This document shows, one piece after another, positions 52,292 through 63,147 of a stretch of DNA of 64,000 nt (positions are counted from its first letter, which is position 1; each line of letters opens with the position of its first letter). A program made the translations under genes and the position numbers. This DNA comes from Collibacillus ludicampi. GTDB taxonomy: Bacteria; Bacillota; Bacilli; Tumebacillales; BOQE01. Location: contig NZ_BOQE01000001.1 of assembly GCF_023705585.1 (NCBI RefSeq), forward strand, positions 1,688,501 to 1,752,500. Reading direction: 5' to 3'. Under the pieces are notes generated by a model. That model saw nothing but the letters and a program-made list of their open reading frames with translations. It did no database searches and had not been told where the DNA came from.

Positions 52292-53230
52292 CTAGCCGCC
52301 CCCTCTTACTCGATTCCTATGGTCGTATTGCGCTCTCAGGCGCTTGATATCCTTTTTAGGTGAATAACCAAACATGCGGGAATATTCACGGCTGAATTGT
52401 GATGGACTTTCATAGCCTACCCGGAATGCGACATCAGCGGCATCTGTTGACTCGGATAATAACAGGCGTCGTGCTTCCTGCAGTCTCAGTTGTTTTTGGA
52501 ACTGAATCGGGCTCATAGCGGTTACCTCTTTAAAGTGCCTATGAAGCGAAGAAACGCTCATATTCGCTATTTCTGCAAGCTCCTCGATCCGAAAAGACTT
52601 ATCATAGTTATTCATGATGTATTCGATAACGTCTCTGATTCGATAGGCACTGCTTCCTTCTATTGCAATTTGTGCCAGCGTAACCCCATGCTGCCCTTGC
52701 AGAACTCTATAGAGAATTTCCTTCATGAACAGAGGCGCAAGTACCGGGATATCCTTTGGATTTTCCAGCAAACGAACTAACCTGAGTACCGCATCCAACA
52801 AAGATGACTCCATCCGGCTGACAAACATAGCTCGCTTAGCATTTTCTTTCGGTTCAACTCGAATTTCGGAATCACTTAAAACCTCTAAGATTTGACCCGG
52901 CGTAAATTCAAGTTTGAAACCCATATAAGGAACGTCGGAAGAGGCTTCCGTGACTTGGGCGATAACCGGCAAGTCAACGGATGCAACTAGGTAATCGGCA
53001 GGACTGTACTTAAAGCGCTCCTGTGCCAGCCATACCTCCTTCGCTCCTTGAACCACAATGCATAAAGACGGCTTGTAAACTCCGTAACTTGGTTCGGTCA
53101 CATTCGAGTGACGCATGAAAAATAGAGACGGAATAGCAGTTGCGTGAACACCGTCCCGGACTGAATAACGATCAATGAGTTTGGCGAGCTCATCCTGCTG
53201 TTTATATATTCGTTCAGACACAAGATCCAC
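52292..53230 (-). CDS. AraC-family regulator with AraC_N domain
   Basis: 312 residues: an N-terminal cupin-like AraC_N domain (about 25-175) and two HTH motifs at the C-terminus (FRIEELAEIANMSVSSLHRHF and AADVAFRVGYESPSQFSREY as blocks). The last six residues and the stop are read from the antisense of the adjacent intron, so the natural tail was replaced. It faces the redox genes downstream and probably controls them. Confidence 0.88.
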   Translation of the reverse strand: MDLVSERIYKQQDELAKLIDRYSVRDGVHATAIPSLFFMRHSNVTEPSYGVYKPSLCIVVQGAKEVWLAQERFKYSPADYLVASVDLPVIAQVTEASSDVPYMGFKLEFTPGQILEVLSDSEIRVEPKENAKRAMFVSRMESSLLDAVLRLVRLLENPKDIPVLAPLFMKEILYRVLQGQHGVTLAQIAIEGSSAYRIRDVIEYIMNNYDKSFRIEELAEIANMSVSSLHRHFKEVTAMSPIQFQKQLRLQEARRLLLSESTDAADVAFRVGYESPSQFSREYSRMFGYSPKKDIKRLRAQYDHRNRVRGGG

Positions 53231-53423
53231 CTCGTTTCTTCGTCCTTGATAGCTCGATTATAGTCCATATTCGTCTGTCGCATAAATGGTGGTGAGAGGA
53301 TTAGGCAATCATTTGGGACGAATGGGATAACGGTCGCTTTTTCATTTGTTGCATAATAAGGATGCCCGAAGCTGTTCCATAAATTGATTTCCATGCATGT
53401 ACATTATGTATAGACGGGTGGAT

Positions 53424-53480
53424 ATGGGAAAATCGATTCATGTGCATCCGAATCTTTCAATGTTAACAAGAAAGGATTGA
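53424..53480 (+). repeat. Duplicated leader segment before the alcohol dehydrogenase
   Basis: An 18-codon frame, [18 protein letters not shown], ends ten bases before the dehydrogenase start. A close relative lies at 56169-56222 before the SDR gene ([18 protein letters not shown]). It could be a leader peptide or a duplicated promoter/ribosome-binding region. Confidence 0.55.
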
Positions 53481-53490
53481 GCTGTCTATT

Positions 53491-54552
53491 ATGTGCAATA
53501 TTCAGAAAAAAGCGATTATGACCCGTGCTCTAAGTGTCCCAAGTGCAAATGCACCATTTGAACGAACCACTATTGAGCGGAGAGAATTACGACCAGACGA
53601 CGTCTTAATTGATATTAGGTTTTGTGGTATTTGCCACTCCGATATTCACAATGCACACAATGATTGGGGTACCGGAATCTTCCCAATGGTTCCTGGTCAC
53701 GAAATTGCAGGAGTCGTCACAGCAGTAGGAGCGGAAGTTACAAAATTTTCTGTTGGTGATCGCGTTGGCGTTGGTTGCTTTGTTGACTCCTGCGGAGAAT
53801 GCGAATACTGCCTCCGTGGTGAGGAGCAATTTTGTACGAAAGGCGTTGTCTTATCATATAATTCATTAGACTACGATGGTAATCTAACATACGGTGGTTA
53901 TAGCCAGAAAATAGTTGTAAAAGAAAAGTTTGTTGTCCGCATTCCAGACAGTTTGGCTCTGGATGTTGCTAGCCCGCTATTGTGTGCAGGCATCACCACG
54001 TACTCTCCTTTGAAACACTGGAACGCCGGTCCTGGTAAAAAGGTTGCCATTGTGGGGATGGGAGGGCTTGGTCACCTAGCGATCCAATTTGCGCATGCCA
54101 TGGGTGCTGAAGTAACTGTTTTGAGTCGGTCTATGAATAAGAAAGATGAAGCCCTCGGTTTCGGCGCAGATCATTACTTTGCAACCAGTGATCCCGATAC
54201 ATTCACTGCGTTGGCTGGTCGTTTTGACCTCATCTTAAACACAGTGTCAGCCAATCTTGATGTTGATGCGTACTTATCCATGCTTCGCGTGGATGGAACG
54301 CTTGTAAATGTCGGTGCACCAAACAAGTCAGATCAATACAATGTATTTTCCTTACTCATGGGTCGTCGTAGCATTGCAGGTTCACTCGTTGGTGGAATTC
54401 GGGAAACGCAAGAGATGCTCGATTTCGCCGCAGAGCACGGCATTACCCCTCAAATTGAGGTAATACGTGCTGACCAAGTCGACGAAGCCTATGAGCGTGT
54501 TCTCCGTAGCGATGTACGTTATCGATTCGTGATTGACATATCTACCTTGTAA
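53491..54552 (+). CDS. Zinc-dependent alcohol dehydrogenase, YahK/cinnamyl-alcohol type
   Basis: 353 residues. The catalytic zinc site is GICHSD and GHEIAG; the structural zinc set is [15 protein letters not shown] (about 99-113); the Rossmann motif [11 protein letters not shown] is near residue 189. NADPH-dependent reduction of aldehydes is the family role. An internal ATG (53518) lacks a ribosome binding site, so I keep the first ATG although its AAAGGA site is 14 bases away. Confidence 0.9.
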   Translation: MCNIQKKAIMTRALSVPSANAPFERTTIERRELRPDDVLIDIRFCGICHSDIHNAHNDWGTGIFPMVPGHEIAGVVTAVGAEVTKFSVGDRVGVGCFVDSCGECEYCLRGEEQFCTKGVVLSYNSLDYDGNLTYGGYSQKIVVKEKFVVRIPDSLALDVASPLLCAGITTYSPLKHWNAGPGKKVAIVGMGGLGHLAIQFAHAMGAEVTVLSRSMNKKDEALGFGADHYFATSDPDTFTALAGRFDLILNTVSANLDVDAYLSMLRVDGTLVNVGAPNKSDQYNVFSLLMGRRSIAGSLVGGIRETQEMLDFAAEHGITPQIEVIRADQVDEAYERVLRSDVRYRFVIDISTL

Positions 54553-54614
54553 TATTCCCAACAACAGAGGATGTAAATGGGATAAAAATGAGTGACTTGA
54601 CCCATGTTCTTTAA

Positions 54615-55484
<870 letters not shown>

Positions 55485-55525
55485 TGCTCTTATACAACAC
55501 AACGAAATGAAGTGCAGAGAAGAGG

Positions 55526-55549
55526 CAAGCCAATCAGGCTTGTTTTTTT
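55526..55549 (+). terminator. Intrinsic terminator
   Basis: CAAGCC and GGCTTG form a 6-bp stem with a short loop, followed by seven T. Confidence 0.75.
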
Positions 55550-55576
55550 ACCCGATTTTGAAAGGGAGTTTTGAAT

Positions 55577-56156
55577 TTGAGTAACGTTTTAATCCTTGGA
55601 GCAAACGGCGGAATCGCACGGATTATTTCTAAACGAAACGGATGTCCAGTTGACGCTTTATTTGCGTAACTCGCGCAGACTCAGAAACATGAATTCAAAC
55701 CGCGTTCGAATCATCGAAGGCGATGTTATGGATATTGAAAAATTAAAAAAAGCCATGATTGGACAGGATGTTGTCTATGCCAATCTAGCTGGCAATCTGG
55801 AACCAATGGCAAAAAACATTGTGGAGGCAATGAACGCGACTGGCGCTAAACGGTTAATTTGGATCAGTTCAATGGGAATTTATGATGAAGTCCCAGGAGA
55901 AAAGTATGGAAGCATATTAGAACCATATCGAAGGTCAGCGGCTATCATTGAAGCCTCAGACCTCGACTATACGATTTTGAGACCCGGATGGTTTACCAAT
56001 AAAGATGAAATTGATTACGAGACAACTCAGAAAGGCGAACTATTCAAAGGGCATGAAGTATCGCGTAAGAGTGTTGCAGCCTTGGTTGTTAAGTTAGCTA
56101 CATCGCCCGAATTGGAAGTTCGTCGCAGCTTGGGAGTGAATAAACCTGTGCATTAA
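55577..56156 (+). pseudogene. NAD(P)-binding SDR/NmrA-like protein, frameshifted
   Basis: A TTG start behind AAAGGGAG opens MSNVLILGANGGIAR, the dinucleotide-binding loop. The next residues only make sense one frame over (LFLNETDVQLTLYLRNSRRL), so a one-base insertion or two-base loss lies near 55615-55630. The rest (to residue ~190) is intact: DVVYANLAG, SSMGIYDEVPGEKYG, LRPGWFTN. It is probably inactive unless the shift is a sequencing error. Confidence 0.8.
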
Positions 56157-56168
56157 TGATTGACGAAT

Positions 56169-56222
56169 ATGGGGAAGCCGATTCATGCAGATCCAAAGTT
56201 TACAGTGTTTGCAAGAAAGGAA
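56169..56222 (+). repeat. Duplicated leader segment before the SDR gene
   Basis: Counterpart of 53424-53480, sharing ATGGG.AA..CGATTCATG and CAAGAAAGGA blocks. Here the small frame [18 protein letters not shown] does not stop before the SDR start, so coding conservation is doubtful. Confidence 0.5.
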
Positions 56223-56232
56223 CGTGTTAACT

Positions 56233-56973
56233 ATGCCAAACATTCAAGGGAAAGTTGTCATTATTACCGGTGCCTCTAGTGGGATTGGAGAAGCGACTGC
56301 AAAAGAACTTGCTTCGAAAGGCGCGAAGTTGGTTCTTGCAGCTCGTCGCGAAGATCGGTTGAAGAAACTGCAAGAAGAAATTCAAAACAAAAGAGGTCAA
56401 GCCATTTACAAAGTGACCGATGTGACTTCGTACGAGCAAGTGGAAGAGCTCGCTCAGTATGCTCTTAAAGAGTTTGGAAAAATCGATGTATTAGTCAACA
56501 ATGCCGGAATCATGCCGCATTCGTTCCTTTATAAGAAAAAAGTGGATGACTGGAACCGAATGATTGACGTCAACATCAAAGGCGTTCTGTATGGCATTGC
56601 AGCTGTGCTTCCTTCGATGAGGGAACGGAAAGAAGGACATATTATCAACGTTTCTTCAGTAGCCGGACACGTGGTCGGCGCTGGAAGCACGGTGTATGCC
56701 GCAACGAAGTTTGCTGTGCGCGCAATTTCTGAAGGTCTGCGTAAAGAAGAGATTGGCAACAACATACGCTCAACGATCATCTCGCCTGGGGCGGTTGCTA
56801 CGGAATTAACAAATTCAGTGACAGATCCGGACCTAAAACCTAGCATTGATGAAATTTATAAAGGTGCGATCGATGCCGACAGTATTGCTCGTGCCATTGC
56901 TTTTGCAATTGAACAACCATCTGACGTCGCGATTAACGAGATGATCATTCGTCCTACGCGTCAAGAGCGGTAA
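56233..56973 (+). CDS. Short-chain dehydrogenase/reductase
   Basis: 246 residues, start [19 protein letters not shown] with AAAGGAA upstream. TGxxxGIG cofactor loop (about 12-19), NNAG, catalytic serine in SSVAG and YAATK (Tyr and Lys). A classical clan member acting on unknown carbonyl or alcohol. Confidence 0.92.
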   Translation: MPNIQGKVVIITGASSGIGEATAKELASKGAKLVLAARREDRLKKLQEEIQNKRGQAIYKVTDVTSYEQVEELAQYALKEFGKIDVLVNNAGIMPHSFLYKKKVDDWNRMIDVNIKGVLYGIAAVLPSMRERKEGHIINVSSVAGHVVGAGSTVYAATKFAVRAISEGLRKEEIGNNIRSTIISPGAVATELTNSVTDPDLKPSIDEIYKGAIDADSIARAIAFAIEQPSDVAINEMIIRPTRQER

Positions 56974-57000
56974 TTTGGCTGTCAACAGAAAGGAAGATAA

Positions 57001-57993
<993 letters not shown>

Positions 57994-58029
57994 CGAGTAA
58001 TCAGGTTTTGGTTGATTTATTTAAAGCGC

Positions 58030-58113
58030 GCTACTGTCGATGTGGACATAGATCCACAAGTGGATTGTCCAGCGGACGCCCAAAAGGTTGTCCGCTTTTC
58101 ATTTGCAAAATCG
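58030..58113 (+). repeat. Repeat B, copy 2, with terminator hairpin
   Basis: 84 bases about 80% identical to 49316-49397. GCGGAC and GTCCGC pair around GCC-AAAA-GG and are followed by TTTT, a good terminator for the reductase gene. GTGGA/TCCAC words in the 5' half allow more pairing. Confidence 0.78.
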
Positions 58114-58133
58114 TGAGGAGTGGGTTGGAGACA

Positions 58134-58361
58134 ATGAGCAACACCTGGAAAATTTACATGCTAACCCTGATCAGCTTCTTGGTTGGCACATCACAATTCG
58201 TCATCGTAGGTATTTTGGACAAAGTTGCTGCTTCTGTCGACGTATCAGTATCGGCGGCGGGACAGTTAATCAGCGTATTCCAACGTAATCGGCACGCCAG
58301 TCGTCATGGTGGCGACGGCGATGAGACCACATACCGGGCCTTGCTCCACAGTACGACGTAG
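58134..58361 (+). pseudogene. MFS transporter, N-terminal fragment with frameshift
   Basis: MSNTWKIYMLTLISFLVGTSQFVIVGILD opens like DHA1-type MFS exporters (first helix). After QLISVF the frame shifts: NVIGTPVVMVATAM is read one frame over. Nothing further of the roughly 400-residue protein remains; sequence from 58362 to 58609 is unrecognised apart from a GGTGCTGG/CCAGCACC hairpin near 58557-58575. Confidence 0.75.
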
Positions 58362-58609
58362 ACGGTCTGCGAGACCCAATGAAGTTCATTGAGATTCTTG
58401 AATCCGCTCAATCTACTATTCTATGAAATGACGGGGAAGCTATTATGGAAAGGTTGTTAAAGTCCGAAAGAGACCACAAGTCAAAGTTCGTGGGTGAAGG
58501 CTCATAGATTCCTTTTCGTATCGAGTCCGATTGCCAGACTTCGTGAAATCCGTCAGGTGCTGGAGGCCAGCACCCGCTTCAGTCATTAGAGGTGAAAAAA
58601 CAAGCGGTT

Positions 58610-58840
58610 CTAATTACAGATCCTCTCTAATAATAACCCCACTTGTTCTGCCATGACATGAGGTGGACAAGGCATTCCATTCGTGATCCACCATTCAACT
58701 ACCCCTACGTAAGCCGTTCCCATAAATTGAAGAATAACATCTTCATTTAATCCTTCATTTTTTCCTTCTGTTATAGAATCCCCGGACAAATATCAATGAT
58801 GTCCTCCATGATTTCCTTAAAGTCGTTCTCCCAACATACT
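58610..58840 (-). pseudogene. TetR-family regulator, C-terminal remnant
   Basis: The minus strand reads LNEDVILQFMGTAYVGVVEWW then ITNGMPCPPHVMAEQVGLLLERICN and a stop, a typical TetR ligand-domain end. Upstream the frame is broken (EIMEDIIDICPGIL in another frame) and no HTH is found. Part of it (58650-58683) matches the 5' flank of intron 1. Confidence 0.65.
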
Positions 58841-58882
58841 GAGTCCGACAATCATCCGCGTAGTTGGATTCGGGAAGAGGTG

Positions 58883-60004
58883 TTATGTCTCATCCCGAAC
58901 AGATACAGTCTTTCTTGCTTGTCTCAGTTTGTTTCGAATATAGGAAATCAGCAGCAACAATGAAGGAATGACTGTGAATAATAACGTCAAATAAAAAGGA
59001 ATGCTTGTTTCGAGCAAATGTACCATGACTTGCAGATTAGGGAGCGACCAGAATGAGAACAAGGTTATTATTAAACCGTACGGAAGAACAAGAGACCGGT
59101 AATCGGAAAGGTTCAACCACTGGGCAGTTCCCAAGACTAAGGCATAATAGAACGTATTGATTTTGACGAACGCTCCCGCTACCCACACAGCCATCACAAC
59201 TGCCTCCAGGTGTTCGAGAAAGTCGGCGATATTCACATAACTGGCGGCATTCATAACCGGATAAACGAGCATGGGAGTCATCTTCCCAAATACGAAAAGA
59301 GCCGTTAAATTTGTGATGACCAATGTCAGCAAAATCACAAACACGGTAACGTATCCGTATTTTATCATCCTCAAGCGGTCCGTCACAAAAGAAAGGAAAA
59401 AAGTCATCAAAAATACTTCACTGAACCAGGCTTGTGGTGTAGTCGCCCCTATGATGGAGGGCATTATCCCGTGTTCAAAAACCGGAAACATGTTGCTGAT
59501 CTTCCAATCAGGAAGAAGCATCAGTATCATCAAGAGAAGAGGAAATATGAACAGACCGCTGAACACCTGCGAAGATCTACCTATGACTTCCACACCGCCG
59601 CGGACAGCAACGGCACATACAAATGTCAGGCCTCCAATCACCACAACCATCGGGGTGGCTGTGAGAAAGGAACCCACAATAAATTCCGCATATTCCCTAA
59701 GTATAATTCCACAAAAATAAACGAAGGAAATAAGATACAAAAAACCAATAACTTTTCCCAGAAATGAACCGAGCATATGTTGGCAATATTGAATGATCGT
59801 TTCTCCTGGGTAGAGCTTATGCAATTGTATAGCATCATACACCGTGAAGAAGCCGACGAGGGAAGCCCACACCGGAGACAACCAGAGGTCTTTTCCCGCT
59901 ATCCTGCTCGTCAATGAAGGAACGATGAGAATGGCGGTCGCTAATACGGTTGCATAAAGTATGATCGCCACCTGAAATGCGGACATCTTCCCTTTCTCAA
60001 TCAT
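58883..60004 (-). CDS. Spore germination receptor subunit B (GerAB-type permease)
   Basis: 373 residues with about ten membrane segments in the GerAB/APC fold, e.g. SAFQVAIILYATVLATAIL at the start. B subunits bind germinant amino acids or sugars in the spore inner membrane. I chose ATG 60004 over a GTG at 60013 because GGATGGGG precedes it. It follows the A subunit by 62 bases. Confidence 0.9.
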   Translation of the reverse strand: MIEKGKMSAFQVAIILYATVLATAILIVPSLTSRIAGKDLWLSPVWASLVGFFTVYDAIQLHKLYPGETIIQYCQHMLGSFLGKVIGFLYLISFVYFCGIILREYAEFIVGSFLTATPMVVVIGGLTFVCAVAVRGGVEVIGRSSQVFSGLFIFPLLLMILMLLPDWKISNMFPVFEHGIMPSIIGATTPQAWFSEVFLMTFFLSFVTDRLRMIKYGYVTVFVILLTLVITNLTALFVFGKMTPMLVYPVMNAASYVNIADFLEHLEAVVMAVWVAGAFVKINTFYYALVLGTAQWLNLSDYRSLVLPYGLIITLFSFWSLPNLQVMVHLLETSIPFYLTLLFTVIPSLLLLISYIRNKLRQARKTVSVRDET

Positions 60005-60066
60005 TCTGATCACCCCATCCTGCGTTACATCACCTCAGTCCCCACATGCTGTTCCGTTTATTCCCT

Positions 60067-61614
60067 TCAATCTCCTCCTTTTTCAGGACCCGGTTTGAGC
60101 CCGGGAGACTCCTTGAATTTGTTATACTCGCCTGTCAAGTGTGTTCGTACGTCCATCGCCCACACAGGGGCCCGGACGATCGTATCCAGTATGCTTCTTA
60201 CTTTCAGTGGTGCAATCGGTTGTAAGTATGGGACTCCGAAAGACCTGATTGAACATACATGAACAACAATGGCAATAATGCCAATCATGATACCAAGTAT
60301 TCCTAATGTACCCGCAAGGATGATCATCGGGAAGCGCAACATCCGTAAGGCGATCCCTGCAGTAAAACGAGGGATCATAAAAGATGCAATCCCGGTGAGA
60401 GCCACCACCATGACCATCGGTGACGAAGCCAGCCCCGCGGAAATCGCTGCTTGTCCGATCACCAAAGCACCGACAATACTGACGGCGGCCCCCACCTGTT
60501 TGGGGAGACGCACCCCTGCTTCACGCAGCGCTTCGAACGTAACCTCCATCAGAAAAGCCTCGACGAATGCCGGAAAGGGAACCTCCTCCCGGGAAGCGGC
60601 AACGGTGAGCAGAAGTGTCGTGGGTAGCATCTCCTGGTGATAGGAGAGTATGGCAACATAAAGGGAGGGAAGAAGAAGGGAAAGCCCGACGAATAAGAAA
60701 CGCAACCAACGAATCGCTGTTCCGATCAAAAATCGCTGATGATAATCCTCCGGGGACTGCAAAAGAGAAAAAAAACTGGTCGGAGCAACCAACACAGTTG
60801 GACTGCCATCCGTTAAAATCGCTACACGCCCTTCCAGCAGGCTGTAAGTAACAACATCGACCCGTTCCGTATCCAAGAGTGACGGGAAAGGGGAGAAGGG
60901 ATTGTCTTCGATAAATTCCTCAATTTCCCCACTGTTAAAGACGCCTTGATAATCGATTCGTTTTAATCGATTCATGACTTCCTCAACCAGCGTCTGGTCA
61001 ACGATACCTTCCACGTAAGCAACAACGACTTTTGTCTGCGTGTACCTTCCGATTTTTAATGATTTCATTTTCAGAGCGGGACTTTTGATTCTTCTCCGCA
61101 GAAGGGACATATTGACAACGATCGATTCCGTAAATCCTTCACGAGGTCCGCGCACGACCGATTCGGCTACAGGTTCTTCAATCCTGCGCTTTTCAAACTT
61201 GGCCAATGCCAAAGAAATCCCTCGGTCTTCCGTATCCAGCAATAAAACCGAATTTCCTATGGAGATTTGCTCGATACACTCTCCAAAGGTCTTGATTTCT
61301 TTGACGTCGGAAACGGGAATTCGCTCGCCATCTAACAGATCGTTTAAACTCACCACAGACTCATGCATGAGCGGGGTGAGTACGTTTTTATCGATCTCTT
61401 CCTTATTGCTGAGTCCTTCAATATAAACAAGATAAGCTTTCGTCGTTACACCAATCGCAAACGATCGAAAAACAATATCTTCGCAATCGGTATACATCGA
61501 GCGAAGAACTTGCATGTTTTGTTCCACATCGGAATACAGGTTGACATCTTGTTGCGGAAATGGCTTGACTGGTTGCTGGGGTTCCCTTGATCTCCAAAAT
61601 CGCACTTGCTTCAT
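60067..61614 (-). CDS. Spore germination receptor subunit A (GerA family)
   Basis: 515 residues: a large soluble N-terminal domain (about 1-280) and four to five membrane segments near 290-470, with PFPAFVEAFLMEVTFEALREAGVRLPKQVG as the family signature (key part EALREAGVRLP). The A subunit forms the oligomeric ion channel of germinant receptors. No C-subunit lipoprotein gene follows. Confidence 0.92.
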   Translation of the reverse strand: MKQVRFWRSREPQQPVKPFPQQDVNLYSDVEQNMQVLRSMYTDCEDIVFRSFAIGVTTKAYLVYIEGLSNKEEIDKNVLTPLMHESVVSLNDLLDGERIPVSDVKEIKTFGECIEQISIGNSVLLLDTEDRGISLALAKFEKRRIEEPVAESVVRGPREGFTESIVVNMSLLRRRIKSPALKMKSLKIGRYTQTKVVVAYVEGIVDQTLVEEVMNRLKRIDYQGVFNSGEIEEFIEDNPFSPFPSLLDTERVDVVTYSLLEGRVAILTDGSPTVLVAPTSFFSLLQSPEDYHQRFLIGTAIRWLRFLFVGLSLLLPSLYVAILSYHQEMLPTTLLLTVAASREEVPFPAFVEAFLMEVTFEALREAGVRLPKQVGAAVSIVGALVIGQAAISAGLASSPMVMVVALTGIASFMIPRFTAGIALRMLRFPMIILAGTLGILGIMIGIIAIVVHVCSIRSFGVPYLQPIAPLKVRSILDTIVRAPVWAMDVRTHLTGEYNKFKESPGLKPGPEKGGD

Positions 61615-61889
61615 GAGGAACAGTTCCTTTCTTCCCTTGAACGACTAACTTTTGCACTTGCTATCTATGTAGGATGTGCAAAAAAAATCTATCCATTCCT
61701 ACCAGGGAATCGAGAGGGTTCATGAGGAGCAATTAAGGATAGGGCATGTTCGACTTGTTCCCTGGGTTTTGAAGGGCTTCCAATCTAAGCCCATGCCTTT
61801 GTTTCTTTGTTCGATGAAAATACAGTTTTTGACCAAGAAAATAGAGAATTTGATCGGACGGAAGTAGGTGTATTGAATGTAAAGCACAC

Positions 61890-61938
61890 TTGACACATTC
61901 TTGGAAGTAAAGTATCCTTTACGTAAAAGATACTTTAC
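61890..61938 (+). promoter_or_regulatory. Promoter and palindromic operator of the XRE/membrane pair
   Basis: TTGACA (61890-61895), a 17-base spacer and TATCCT (61913-61918). GTAAAGTATC (61907-61916) and GATACTTTAC (61929-61938) form a perfect 10-bp inverted repeat over the -10 element, fitting autorepression by the next gene. The 275 bases before it, back to gerA, show no other feature. Confidence 0.7.
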
Positions 61939-61954
61939 TTGAGGCGGGGTTCGA

Positions 61955-62158
61955 ATGGAACATCGTATTAAAGAGCTCAGAGCAGCATTTGGTTGGACGC
62001 AGGAGCAACTATCCGAAATAGTCGGTGTTTCAAGACAGACCATCATTTCCATTGAGAATGGTCGGTATAATCCATCGTTGGAATTGGCTTATAAAATTGC
62101 GAAGGCATTTCGATGCAAGATCGAAGATGTATTTATTTTTGAGAAAGGGAGCGATTGA
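61955..62158 (+). CDS. Small XRE-family HTH regulator
   Basis: 67 residues, almost all helix-turn-helix: RAAFGWTQEQLSEIVGVSRQTIISIENGRYNPS. Family of YgzD/YozG-like proteins that often pair with a small membrane protein. GAGGCGGGG site. The next gene follows at once. Confidence 0.9.
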   Translation: MEHRIKELRAAFGWTQEQLSEIVGVSRQTIISIENGRYNPSLELAYKIAKAFRCKIEDVFIFEKGSD

Positions 62159-62160
62159 AC

Positions 62161-62463
62161 ATGGGTTTGGATCATGCTTTAAGTCTGCTCGGGCTATTGC
62201 TTGGAGCTTTAGGAGGCGCCTTCGGGCTATGGTGGGGGCGTAAGCAAGCGGCGCGCAACAGGGGACTTGACGAGAGATATGAAGCCATTACAACCAAATC
62301 CCTAGCGACCGCGTGGAAAATTACTTTGGTCTCAATTTATATTCTATTTATTTTATTGATTTGTGGTCTTCAATTGTCTGCCGTTCCTGTCTTAGGAATT
62401 CTTTTATTGATTCACATGGCAGGATGGGCGTTTTCAACTATTTACTATAATTTAAAAATTTGA
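62161..62463 (+). CDS. Small membrane protein paired with XRE regulator
   Basis: 100 residues with hydrophobic segments at about 5-23, 52-72 and 76-95 and a positively charged loop (GRKQAARNRG). Function unrecognised. A TTG six bases earlier overlaps the regulator stop; I chose the ATG nine bases after AAAGGGAG. DUF2178-like or DUF3796-like proteins have similar layout, but I cannot assign one. Confidence 0.7.
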   Translation: MGLDHALSLLGLLLGALGGAFGLWWGRKQAARNRGLDERYEAITTKSLATAWKITLVSIYILFILLICGLQLSAVPVLGILLLIHMAGWAFSTIYYNLKI

Positions 62464-62727
62464 AATAGAGACATAAAACGAAAATAAATAATTTCAATAT
62501 TTCGTATATGTATCCAACAATAGTTCCTCTTTTTATGATAGGGGGTTGTATCGACGAGTCGGTTTCAAAGCTGATTCGTTTATAAAAGAAAACTCCACTG
62601 ATAAAATAAAGTTGTTCAAATTAAAAAAGTTGTCCCCGAAATGCATAGATAAAAACAGGATGGATTCCTAATTTTGTCTGTGCTTTTTTCATTTTTTTCT
62701 AATTCCCAACACATCCCACGTGTTTCC

Positions 62728-63024
62728 CTATTCTATCATCGCATCGAAAATTGGACGAAGGGTTTTTCCTTTTTCGGTAAGTGAATATTCCACATGCGGA
62801 GGGATTTCAGAAAATATGGTTCGGCTAACAATCCCCTCTTCCTCCAGCTCTTTTAAACGAATAGATAGAGTTCTTGGACTAATACCTTTTAAAGACCGCT
62901 GTAACTCCCCAAATCGTCGTGGACCAAAGAATAGGTCCCTTAAAATAAGAAAAGTCCACTTACCTCCAATAACATTCATGGTTTTTTCAATGGGACATTT
63001 GGAATGATCATGTTCGTCATACAT
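62728..63024 (-). CDS. HxlR-family transcriptional regulator
   Basis: 98 residues, MYDEHDHSKCPIEKTMNVIGGKWTFLILRDL, a winged helix with the conserved cysteine in KCPIE that senses oxidants or aldehydes in relatives such as HypR/YodB. Start ATG behind GGGGGATT. Divergent from the epimerase gene, its probable target. The 260 bases after 62464 hold nothing I can name. Confidence 0.88.
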   Translation of the reverse strand: MYDEHDHSKCPIEKTMNVIGGKWTFLILRDLFFGPRRFGELQRSLKGISPRTLSIRLKELEEEGIVSRTIFSEIPPHVEYSLTEKGKTLRPIFDAMIE

Positions 63025-63037
63025 CTCTGAATCCCCC

Positions 63038-63118
63038 ACTATCAATCTCAATAGTAACTATAAAAAATATCCGTACTTTTGTAGAAATAGTGCATCAATT
63101 ATTATAGTTTAAAATAGT
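63038..63118. promoter_or_regulatory. Cluster of ACTAT/ATAGT half-sites between hxlR and epimerase
   Basis: ACTAT at 63038 and 63057, and ATAGT at 63051, 63087, 63104 and 63114. The first pair forms an inverted repeat. Likely operators for the HxlR regulator and perhaps the divergent gene. Confidence 0.5.
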
Positions 63119-63147
63119 TCTTTAGTAAATAATGGGGGATGTAAAAC

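Larger units (their letters stand above)
49608..52314 (+). mobile_element. Group II intron 1, invaded and partly deleted
   Basis: The 5' end GTGTGCCCGGCATGGGC (49608) is a typical group II start, followed by about 400 bases of structured ribozyme sequence. Domain V (about 52242-52276: GAACCGCCGTATACC...GGTACGTACGGTGG) and domain VI (GACGGGGGC/GCCGCCCCCTC) precede the expected 3' end at CTCGAT (52314). Its reverse transcriptase is split by intron 2 and has lost its central part. Confidence 0.85.
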
